NCBI RefSeq assembly: GCF_030649675.1
Contig: NZ_JAUTDR010000003.1
Location: forward strand, 186,001 to 250,000
DNA from: Haliea sp. E1-2-M8
GTDB lineage: Bacteria > Pseudomonadota > Gammaproteobacteria > Pseudomonadales > Halieaceae
DNA: 64,000 nt
Direction: 5' to 3'
The notes below the pieces were generated by a model. It was not told where the DNA came from. It was given only the letters and a program-made list of their open reading frames with translations, and searched no databases. Position 1 is the stretch's first letter, and each line of letters opens with the position of its first letter. Both the position numbers and the translations under genes were made by a program. Below are positions 9,105 to 19,388 of this stretch, in pieces.

Positions 9105-10499
9105 ATGACACAGAGCAGGCCCAACCTGGGGGACCTCTACCGGTTGGCAGCACAGTTGGAACAGGACCGGGAACAGCCCGTGGCGGCACTGCGGGAGCGG
9201 GATCGAGCCGTGGCGGCCGAGCAGGCAGACGCGGCAGCGCTGCCGCGTCTGCTGCACTGGCTGGATACGGTTTCTCCGGCAGTTGCGACTACGGTCCTGC
9301 AGCCTCTGTCGGAGGCATCGGCTGCATTGCTGGCGCGCTTGCTGGCGCTGCTCGCCGGCTTCGCTGCCATGGCCGGCTTCCTGCTGGGGAGTGAACGCGC
9401 CCTGGTGAACGTGTTCCTGTTCCTGGCGCTGTTTGTGCTGCTGCAATTTCTGCTCAGCCTGCTGGCCGCGGTGATGATGTGGCGCACGGTCCGCGGCCAT
9501 GTGCCGATGGCGCTGCCGCTGCATCCGGGGCGCTGGATCGTGCAGCGCAGCCTGCCGGACCGGCGTACCCTGCGGGAAGCCCAGCCGGTACTGCGGATGC
9601 TGTTCCTGCGCTACGGCCAGGAGTTGGGCGCCCTGTTCACCCTGGGTGCGGCGCTGGCCTTTCTGCTGGTGCCGGCTCTCGGCGAATTCAGCTTTGTCTG
9701 GGGCTCCACCTTCAATCCCGGAGCCGGCCTGGTGCAGCGCCTGACCGAAACCCTGGCGCTGCCCTGGTCAGCCTGGTTGCCTCTGGCCACCGTGCCGTCA
9801 GAGGTGGTGGCGAACAGTCGTTTTCACCCGGCCACGGTTGCCCTCAACCGCAGTGACATCGAGAGTATGCGCGGCTGGTGGCCTTTCCTGTGGGCCTGCC
9901 TGCTGGTGTATGCGCTGCTGCCCCGCCTGCTGCTGTGGGTTCTGTCACGGTTGTTCTCCCGGCGCCTGTTGGCGCGCAGTTTTCTGCATTACCCCGGCGC
10001 CGAACAGGTGCTGGCGCGGATGCAGGCGCCGCTGGTCCGCACGCGCGCCACTGAGGCCACGGGTGCACCGGCTGCCCTGGAGCTGGAACCGGCACCGCTG
10101 GGAATAGCGGCCACCGACGCCAGCCTGCTGCTGCTGGATTACGGCGGCGCCCTGGGCCCGGGCGGTCCTGCGGATTTCGAGGAACTGATGACGGTGCCCC
10201 CCGGGCAGGTTCTGGTGGTTGGTGCCGCCGCGCTGCAGGATGATCTTGCCCGGCTGGCGGAATTGCCGGTGGCGGCCAGCGAGCGGCTATTGCTGGTGGT
10301 GAAGGCCTGGGAGCCACCCCTGGGCGAGCTGCGTGACCTGCTCAAGCCACTCGCCGCTGTACCGCGCTGCACGGTTTTGCTGGCGCCGCTGCCGGGCAGG
10401 GCGATTCCCCACCGCAAGGTGGAAGACTGGCGCAGCTTCGCCCGTTCGCTGCCTTTTGCCAGCGTCGATGTGCAGCTCCTGAATCGGGTGCAACGCTGA
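9105..10499 (+). CDS. DUF2868 domain membrane protein
   Basis: A 464-residue polytopic protein of the DUF2868 family, function unknown. After an N-terminal charged helix (NLGDLYRLAAQLEQDRE), hydrophobic pairs lie at about 77-125 and 175-200, with another at about 262-285. The soluble C-terminal half has LLLLDYGGALGP and a terminal domain ending VDVQLLNRVQR. The downstream GTPase gene overlaps by one base, so the two are translationally coupled; DUF2868 and DUF3482 genes are commonly paired in Pseudomonas relatives. An in-frame ATG at 9075 is an alternative start. It is divergent from the WYL regulator. Confidence 0.82.
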   Translation: MTQSRPNLGDLYRLAAQLEQDREQPVAALRERDRAVAAEQADAAALPRLLHWLDTVSPAVATTVLQPLSEASAALLARLLALLAGFAAMAGFLLGSERALVNVFLFLALFVLLQFLLSLLAAVMMWRTVRGHVPMALPLHPGRWIVQRSLPDRRTLREAQPVLRMLFLRYGQELGALFTLGAALAFLLVPALGEFSFVWGSTFNPGAGLVQRLTETLALPWSAWLPLATVPSEVVANSRFHPATVALNRSDIESMRGWWPFLWACLLVYALLPRLLLWVLSRLFSRRLLARSFLHYPGAEQVLARMQAPLVRTRATEATGAPAALELEPAPLGIAATDASLLLLDYGGALGPGGPADFEELMTVPPGQVLVVGAAALQDDLARLAELPVAASERLLLVVKAWEPPLGELRDLLKPLAAVPRCTVLLAPLPGRAIPHRKVEDWRSFARSLPFASVDVQLLNRVQR

Positions 10500-11914
10500 T
10501 GGCAGCCCCGCTGATGGCCGCCCCACTCTTCGCCGTGGTCGGACGCCCCAACAAGGGCAAGTCCAGTATTGTCGCCACCCTGGCCCGGGACGACTCGGTG
10601 TTCATTGATGCCCGGGCCGGTTCCACCCGCGACGCCCGCGAGTTTCCCATGCGGGTGGACCAGGAAATCCTGTATGTGCTGGTGGATACTCCGGGGATCC
10701 AGCGTGCCAGAGCGGTGCTGGACTGGCTCCAGGCCAACAGCGCGGATGCCTCCTCGCGTCCCGCCGCGGTCCGCCAGTTCGTGGAGGAACATCGCGCAGA
10801 CCCACGCTTCCACGATGAATGTGAGCTGTTGCGGCCGATCGTCAACGGCGCCGGTATCATCTATGTGGTGGATGGCTCGGTCCCCTTCAGTGCGGACTAT
10901 GAAGCGGAGATGGAGATCCTGCGCTGGACCGGGCGCCCCAGCCTGGCGCTGATCAACCCCATCGACAGCGACGATTTCGCCGCGGAGTGGACCGCGGGCC
11001 TGGGCCAGTACTTTCGCACCGTGCGCGAGTTCAACGCCCAGCGCGCAGAGCTGACCAAACAGCTGGAACTGTTGGAGCTGTTCGGGCATCTGGACCCGGA
11101 CTGGCGCGACTCGCTGGCGCGGGCCGTGGCGGTGTTGCGCGATGAGAGAGCGGGTCAGCACCGCGCTGCCAGCCTGCTGATTGCGGATCTGATTGTCGAG
11201 GCGATTACCTTCGAGACTTCGCAGAAGGTGCCTCGGGGCTTGCCCCAGGAGCCGGTCCAGGCGCTGTTGTTCAAGCGTTACCAGCACCATCTGGCAGAGC
11301 GTGAGCGGCAGTGTCGGCGTCGGGTGGAGGAGGAATTCTCCTGGACGAATCTTAACCGTACCGAGGAGGGGTTGGCGCTGGAGGAGTCGGAGCTGTTCAA
11401 TGTCGAGGACTGGTATCTGTGGGGTCTGGATCGGCGCTCCCTGCTGACGGTCGCGGGTTCGGTGGGGGCGATGGTAGGCGGTGGCACCGGCCTGGTAATC
11501 GACGGCGCCACTGGTGGCCTGCTGGGCGGCCTGGGCACTCTGGTGTCCGGCGCACTGGGCGCTGCCGGCAGCGGTATTGCGGCGATGCGCTATGCCAACG
11601 ACATCGGCGAGATCCGGGTCCGGGGCATCCCCACTGGCGGCAAGGAACTGCACTACGGCCCCGCCCGCAATCTCAATTTCCCCTTCGTGGTGCTGGGCCG
11701 CGCATTGCTGCACCATCAGCTGCTGTGCAGCCGCACCCATGCCGACCGCAGTCCCTTGAACCTGCGCGGCGAGCTACTGGCCAACCTGGATGACGGCCTG
11801 CGGCGCCAGTTCGGGCGCCTGTTCGCCGACCTGCGCCGGGGCAGAAAAATGACGGAGCGCCGGGAGCAGCTGGCGGCGCTGATCGAACAGCAGTGCCTGC
11901 AGCGCGATCGCTGA
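10499..11914 (+). CDS. DUF3482 GTPase with glycine-zipper segment
   Basis: A 471-residue TRAFAC-class GTPase joined to a DUF3482 region. G1 is GRPNKGKS (15-22), the G2 Thr is probably Thr43 (STRD), and G3 is DTPG (63-66). The position expected for G4 NKxD reads NPID (153-156), lacking the Lys, so guanine recognition may be weak or atypical. Residues about 319-362 form a Gly/Ala-rich, glycine-zipper-like hydrophobic segment suited to membrane insertion. The start codon shares a base with the DUF2868 stop (TGATG), so the membrane protein and GTPase are probably made together and act as a complex. Role unknown. Confidence 0.85.
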   Translation: MAAPLMAAPLFAVVGRPNKGKSSIVATLARDDSVFIDARAGSTRDAREFPMRVDQEILYVLVDTPGIQRARAVLDWLQANSADASSRPAAVRQFVEEHRADPRFHDECELLRPIVNGAGIIYVVDGSVPFSADYEAEMEILRWTGRPSLALINPIDSDDFAAEWTAGLGQYFRTVREFNAQRAELTKQLELLELFGHLDPDWRDSLARAVAVLRDERAGQHRAASLLIADLIVEAITFETSQKVPRGLPQEPVQALLFKRYQHHLAERERQCRRRVEEEFSWTNLNRTEEGLALEESELFNVEDWYLWGLDRRSLLTVAGSVGAMVGGGTGLVIDGATGGLLGGLGTLVSGALGAAGSGIAAMRYANDIGEIRVRGIPTGGKELHYGPARNLNFPFVVLGRALLHHQLLCSRTHADRSPLNLRGELLANLDDGLRRQFGRLFADLRRGRKMTERREQLAALIEQQCLQRDR

Positions 11915-11937
11915 ACCACCATTGAGAGGTTTGTGCC

Positions 11938-12819
11938 ATGAGCCCGACTAAGAAACCCCGCCGCGCCCGCCGCTCCCCGGCACCCGAAAGTACCGCCAGT
12001 TCCCGCGCGCGCCGAACGGCGCTGATTACCGGTGCGTCCGCAGGGATAGGCGAGACCCTGGCCTGGCTGATCGCCGCGGAGGATTACGACCTGATTCTGG
12101 TCGCCCGCAGCAAGGACAAACTGGAGGCCCTGGCGCAGGCCCTGCGCGAAAGCCACGCCATTGCCGTCACCTTAGTGCCGTTGGACATGGCAGCCAGCGG
12201 CAGTGCCCGCAAGCTGTGGCTGGCGGTGCAGCGACAGAAGCTGGCAGTGGATGTGCTGGTCAACAACGCGGGCGTGTTACAGCATGGGGCGTTTACCGCA
12301 ATGACGCCGGCGGAGCATCAGGCCATGGTTCAACTCAATGTGGCCGGATTCACCGACCTGCTGGCCCATTTCGTGCCCCCTATGGTAGACCGCGGCTCTG
12401 GCCGGGTGCTCAACGTGGCGTCGATCGCCGCGTTCCAGCCCATTCCCAGCCTGGCGACCTATGCCGCCACCAAGGCCTATGTGCTGTCGCTGTCCGAAGC
12501 GCTGGGGGAGGAACTGCGCGGCAGCGGTGTAACCCTGACCACCCTGTGCCCGGGCATCACCGCTACCGATATGGTGGCCAGAGCCCAGGCGGGGTCCAGC
12601 GCGCTGCGGAACCTGCCGGCTATGGTGATCTCGGACGTGCAGGAGGTGGCGGAGGAAGCCTGGCGGGCCTGCCTGAAGGGGCAGGCCATTGTCGTGCCGG
12701 GGACTCTCAATCTCGCCACCACCCTGGCCGCACGGGCGACCCCGAAGTGGCTGGTGCGTCGCCTCACCGGCCTGCTGGGGCGCACCACCCTGTCACTGCC
12801 GCGCCGCTCCTCCCTGTAA
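11938..12819 (+). CDS. SDR family oxidoreductase
   Basis: A 293-residue classical short-chain dehydrogenase/reductase with an N-terminal basic extension (about 1-26: Arg/Lys/Pro/Ser). The cofactor loop TGASAGIG is at 31-38, the NNAG motif follows, then the Ser of NVASIAAF and the catalytic YAATK. Substrate unknown; the family resembles fatty-acid/steroid-type SDRs. It lies 23 bp behind the GTPase gene with a good GAGAGG Shine-Dalgarno. The stop codon sits inside a short direct repeat (GCCGCTCCTCCCTGT, again 24 bp later), so the last few residues (RRSSL) may derive from the adjoining repeat. Confidence 0.9.
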   Translation: MSPTKKPRRARRSPAPESTASSRARRTALITGASAGIGETLAWLIAAEDYDLILVARSKDKLEALAQALRESHAIAVTLVPLDMAASGSARKLWLAVQRQKLAVDVLVNNAGVLQHGAFTAMTPAEHQAMVQLNVAGFTDLLAHFVPPMVDRGSGRVLNVASIAAFQPIPSLATYAATKAYVLSLSEALGEELRGSGVTLTTLCPGITATDMVARAQAGSSALRNLPAMVISDVQEVAEEAWRACLKGQAIVVPGTLNLATTLAARATPKWLVRRLTGLLGRTTLSLPRRSSL

Positions 12820-12834
12820 CTGCTGGGCCGCTCC

Positions 12835-12890
12835 TCCCTGTGGGAGCCCGCTCCGCGGGCGATCGCGCGGGGACCGCGCTCCTACAGGGA
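12835..12890. repeat. REP pair (REPIN-like palindromic element)
   Basis: Two REP-type elements face each other, bounded by inverted ends TCCCTGTGGGAGC and GCTCCTACAGGGA. The left one has stem GCCCGC/GCGGGC with a TCC-size loop, then GATC. It lies in the gap between the SDR gene and the convergent amidohydrolase gene, a usual REP location, where it may protect mRNA 3' ends or end transcription. Confidence 0.75.
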
Positions 12891-12899
12891 AGCACATTT

Positions 12900-12995
12900 G
12901 TAGGAGCCCGCTGGCCCAGGCCACCTTCTCTGTCCGCTGCGCGGTCATTCACCTTGTCTGCGGGCGATTTGATCGCCGACAGAGTCGGCTCCTAC
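12900..12995. repeat. Loop-expanded REP element plus partner REP
   Basis: It begins GTAGGAGCCCGC and closes the same stem only about 47 bases later with GCGGGCGAT. The interior contains small hairpins. A partner REP (GCCGAC/GTCGGC stem) ends CTCCTAC. The first 66 or so bases are the reverse complement of the 74-bp unit repeated at 41.93-42.22 kb, with a handful of mismatches. It ends 5 bp before the amidohydrolase stop codon. Confidence 0.8.
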
Positions 12996-12999
12996 AGCC

Positions 13000-16242
<3,243 letters not shown>

Positions 16243-16379
16243 GTTGGCATCCATCGGTTATACTGCTGTCATGGGTCGCAGCTGCGTGGCGGGAAAGTGA
16301 TCCGGCCGGCAAAAACGACGTACCATACTATGTATCCGCCCGGTAGTGAACCGAGCCCCAGATGATCCCCGGAGAAACC

Positions 16380-16904
16380 ATGGCACTGATTCGATCCCTG
16401 ACCCTGTTACTGACCCTGACTTTCGCCCTGCCGGTTCTGGCGGAGGAACTCGAGGTCGGCGATCCGGCCCCCGACTTCACCCTCGCCGCCAGCGACGGCA
16501 ACACCTACTCGCTGGCAGATTTCAAAGACAAGCAGGCGGTGGTGCTGGCCTGGTATCCCCGTGCCTTCACCTCCGGCTGTACCGTTGAGTGCAAGTCCCT
16601 GGCGGAGAACGGCCACCTGATTCGGGAGTACGATGTCAGCTACTTCATGGCGAGCGTGGATCCGCTGGCGGAAAACCAGCGCTTTGCCGAGGAAACCGGC
16701 GCCGATTTCCCACTGCTGAGCGATCCCGACAAGGGCGCTGCCGAAGCCTACGGGGTGCTGGCGGGCGCGGGGTATGCCAAGCGGCATACCTTCTATATCG
16801 GCGTTGATGGCACCATCCTGAAAATAGATACCTCGGTTCAGCCCGCCACAGCCGCCCAGGACATGGCAGCCGCCCTGGGCGAATTGGGCGTCGCCAAGCG
16901 CTGA
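16380..16904 (+). CDS. Exported peroxiredoxin (AhpC/TSA, BCP-like)
   Basis: A 174-residue thioredoxin-fold peroxidase with a signal peptide (1-21, cleavage after LAE or ALPVLA), so it should act in the periplasm. The peroxidatic motif is [11 protein letters not shown], with Cys67 as the peroxidatic residue and Cys71 as a possible resolving Cys (spacing CxxxC, one shorter than in typical BCP). It reduces peroxides with thioredoxin-like donors. The start at 16380 follows a GGAGAA Shine-Dalgarno; the in-frame ATG at 16362 would bury that site. Confidence 0.9.
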   Translation: MALIRSLTLLLTLTFALPVLAEELEVGDPAPDFTLAASDGNTYSLADFKDKQAVVLAWYPRAFTSGCTVECKSLAENGHLIREYDVSYFMASVDPLAENQRFAEETGADFPLLSDPDKGAAEAYGVLAGAGYAKRHTFYIGVDGTILKIDTSVQPATAAQDMAAALGELGVAKR

Positions 16905-16997
16905 ACTGCGGGGACTGCACGGGAGTCATTCGTCCCGGTTCTCGTGCAATTTGTCTCATCCTGACCCGACCGAGCTAGCGTTTTCGCGTCTCCGGTT

Positions 16998-17003
16998 TAT
17001 AAT
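16998..17003 (+). promoter_or_regulatory. Probable -10 box of the MATE gene
   Basis: A perfect TATAAT lies about 90 bp before the MATE start. The -35 region 17 bp upstream (CTAGCG) is poor. The predicted transcript starts near 17010 and would contain a terminator hairpin ahead of the coding region. Confidence 0.5.
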
Positions 17004-17031
17004 TCCCGCCTGAAAATTTTGACCCGGCACT

Positions 17032-17068
17032 CTCGCCCCCACTCCTGGTGGGGGCGAGTTTGTTTATT
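17032..17068 (+). terminator. Intrinsic terminator in the MATE leader
   Basis: A perfect 11-bp stem CTCGCCCCCAC / GTGGGGGCGAG with a 5-base loop is followed at once by TTTGTTTATT. It lies downstream of the TATAAT box and 24 bp before the MATE start, so it can act as an attenuator for that gene. It may also end transcripts from the peroxiredoxin gene. Confidence 0.75.
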
Positions 17069-17091
17069 GGCGCCTATTTGTGGAGAGGGTA

Positions 17092-18453
17092 ATGCTCAGC
17101 ACCGGGCAAACGCGCGAGCTGTTTCGTCTGGCACTGCCGATGGTGGTGTCACAGAGCGCGTTTGCCCTGATGGTTTTCACCGACCGCCTGTTCCTGTCGC
17201 GGATCGATGCCCTGCATATCGCTTCGGCCCTGGGTGGCGGGGTCACCTTCTTTGTCAGTGTGTCCCTGTTTCTTGGCGTCATGTCCTACGCCACCGCCCT
17301 GGTGGCGCAGTATTATGGTTCGGGCCAGCTGGAGAAGTGCCCCCGGGTACTGACCCAGGGCGTGCTGATGGCGCTGGCCTGCCAGCCCCTGTTGCTGGTG
17401 ATTGCCTGGCTCATGGGCGGACTGTTTGCAGTTATGGACCATCCCCCCGAGCAGGTGGTGCTGGAACAGCAGTATTACTACGTGATGATGGCCGGCGCCA
17501 TCTTCACCCTGGTGAAGGCCTGTGCGGCGGCCTATTTCTGCGGTATCGGCCGCACCCGGGTGGTGATGATCACCGACACCCTGGGGGTGTTGCTGAATAT
17601 TCCCCTCAGCTGGGTGCTGATTTTTGGCGAGTTCGGCTTTCCGGAGATGGGCATTCGCGGTGCGGCGCTGGGCACGGTTATCGCCACCGCGTTCAGCATT
17701 GGCATTTACGCGCTGTTCTACTTCAACCGCATTCATCGCGAGATGTTCAAGGTGCGGAGCTCCTTTCACTACGACAGCGGCATCCTGCGCCGCTACGTGC
17801 GCCTGGGCCTGCCGTCCGGTTTCGAGACCTTTGTCGGTGCGGCAACCTTCAACTTTTTCCTGCTGCTGTTCCAGTCCTACGGCGTGGCGGAAGGCGCGGC
17901 CATGGCCATCGTCTTCAACTGGGACATGCTCAACTACGTCCCCCTGATCGGCCTCAATATCGCGGTCACCAGCCTGATCGGGCGCTATGTCGGCGCCGGC
18001 GACATGAGCCGCACCAACCAGGTGATTGCCGCGGGCTTCGTGATTGCGCTGGGCTATTCCGCGGTGCTGGCGGTGTTCTTTATCCTGTTCCGTCTGGAAC
18101 TGATAATGGTGTTTGCGACCCCCGAGCAGGACTTCAGCGAGATCGCCGAACTGGGCGGCCGCATGATGCTGGGCATGGCCACCTACGTGCTGGCGGACGC
18201 GATTATTCTTGTCTCCAGCGGTGTGCTGCGGGGAGCGGGCGATACCCGTTGGCTGATGAATACCTCCATGAGCCTGCATGTACTGATGCTGGTGAGCCAG
18301 TACATCATGATCAAGCCGCTGGGAGTGGGGCCGCTGGCGAGCTGGTGGGGCTTTGTCGCGATGCTGCTGATCCTGGCCGTCGTGTACCTGCGGCGTCTGC
18401 TGGGGCAGACCTGGCGCAGGCCGTCACGCCTGGCCCGGGTGCTGGCAGAGTAG
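17092..18453 (+). CDS. MATE family efflux transporter
   Basis: A 453-residue inner-membrane exporter of the multidrug and toxin extrusion family, with about 12 transmembrane helices in two related halves (for example LALPMVVSQSAFALMVFTDRLFLS early and RLGLPSGFETFVGAATFNFFLLLF at the second-half start). It uses Na+ or H+ gradients to expel organic cations or metabolites. The ATG at 17092 follows GGAGAGGG; the in-frame GTG at 17080 would overlap that site. The leader contains an intrinsic terminator, so expression is probably attenuation-controlled. Confidence 0.92.
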   Translation: MLSTGQTRELFRLALPMVVSQSAFALMVFTDRLFLSRIDALHIASALGGGVTFFVSVSLFLGVMSYATALVAQYYGSGQLEKCPRVLTQGVLMALACQPLLLVIAWLMGGLFAVMDHPPEQVVLEQQYYYVMMAGAIFTLVKACAAAYFCGIGRTRVVMITDTLGVLLNIPLSWVLIFGEFGFPEMGIRGAALGTVIATAFSIGIYALFYFNRIHREMFKVRSSFHYDSGILRRYVRLGLPSGFETFVGAATFNFFLLLFQSYGVAEGAAMAIVFNWDMLNYVPLIGLNIAVTSLIGRYVGAGDMSRTNQVIAAGFVIALGYSAVLAVFFILFRLELIMVFATPEQDFSEIAELGGRMMLGMATYVLADAIILVSSGVLRGAGDTRWLMNTSMSLHVLMLVSQYIMIKPLGVGPLASWWGFVAMLLILAVVYLRRLLGQTWRRPSRLARVLAE

Positions 18454-18469
18454 CGCGCGGCCAATCCCG

Positions 18470-19369
18470 TCAGAACGTCAGGATGCGGCGCAGCAAACTG
18501 TCCTCGCGGCGCTGCTGCTCCCGCAACAGCAGCAGCTGCCGCAGTTGGTCTTCAATTTCCCCCGCCACCTGGTCGCGAATCTTCTGCTGCTGCACCTTGC
18601 CCGGCTTGCGCTTGCTGAAACGGGCCAGGTTCACCGGCTGGCCAAAACCCAGGTAGCAGCGCTGGGGCTTGGGCAGCAGTGTGCCCAGGGCCCCCAGCGG
18701 CAGCGGCGGCAGGGCGTCGGCGCGGGTGTCGTCGGTCAGCAGGCCAAGCCGGCGCAGCACACGCCCCGGCAGGGACTCCGGCAAGTCCTCGCTCTCGATC
18801 AGGTGGCTGTAGAATTCGTCCGGGCCGACAATGCCGAAGGGCATGATGGTATAGCCGTGTTCTGCGGCCATGCGGATAAAGCCGTAGCGTTCCTTCCACT
18901 GCAACTGGTAGCGCTGGCGACTGGGTTTGACCGCCTCATGGGCGCCCCCCGGAAACACCAGCAGGTCGTGGCCATGGGCCATCAGGGCGCTGCAGACAGC
19001 GGGATGACCCATGGCCGCGCCCCGCTCCAGCAGGAGCTTTTCCAAGGCCGGATGGGTGAACAGGAACTTGTCCCCCAGCGGGCGCAGGAAGCGGCCGTAC
19101 TGCTGCTGCATGACCGTCGCAACTACCAGGCCGTCGAGGGCAAACAGGCTGTGGTTGCCGACAAACAGGCAGGGCTGCGGGGGGATGTTGTCGACCCCGC
19201 GCACCACCGGCCGGAACAGCCGCTGCACCATCTGCCAGGCGATCTGCACATCGCGGTTGTGGGGGATGGTCTTGACTGCGAGTGCGCGTTCAATATGGCG
19301 CTGCAGGCGCTCCCCCTGCAGGGGCTGGTTGTCCTGGTCCAGTGCGGTCATGCTGAAGTCCGTTGGCAA
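18470..19369 (-). CDS. Lysophospholipid/acylglycerol acyltransferase, MGAT-like
   Basis: A 299-residue acyltransferase. The catalytic block is GNHSLFALDG, with five residues between His and Asp instead of the usual four of PlsC. The later FPGGAHEAVK fits the MGAT/DGAT2-like branch of the LPLAT superfamily. The C-terminus (about 260-299) is Arg/Gln/Leu-rich and helical. It may acylate monoacylglycerol or lysolipids; no clear signal peptide, and a peripheral membrane location is expected. It is convergent with the MATE gene (16 bp apart) and 19 bp downstream of ptsP on the same strand. Confidence 0.83.
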   Translation of the reverse strand: MPTDFSMTALDQDNQPLQGERLQRHIERALAVKTIPHNRDVQIAWQMVQRLFRPVVRGVDNIPPQPCLFVGNHSLFALDGLVVATVMQQQYGRFLRPLGDKFLFTHPALEKLLLERGAAMGHPAVCSALMAHGHDLLVFPGGAHEAVKPSRQRYQLQWKERYGFIRMAAEHGYTIMPFGIVGPDEFYSHLIESEDLPESLPGRVLRRLGLLTDDTRADALPPLPLGALGTLLPKPQRCYLGFGQPVNLARFSKRKPGKVQQQKIRDQVAGEIEDQLRQLLLLREQQRREDSLLRRILTF

Positions 19370-19388
19370 ATGTTTCGGCGCCAGTATA

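Noticed and set aside
9045-9524. N-terminal extension of the WYL regulator
   Set aside because: Gln/Arg/His-rich sequence antisense to the DUF2868 gene; the HTH begins shortly after 9044.
17004-17068. Known riboswitch class in the MATE leader
   Set aside because: Too little sequence before the terminator and no conserved core that I recognise; left as unexplained attenuation.
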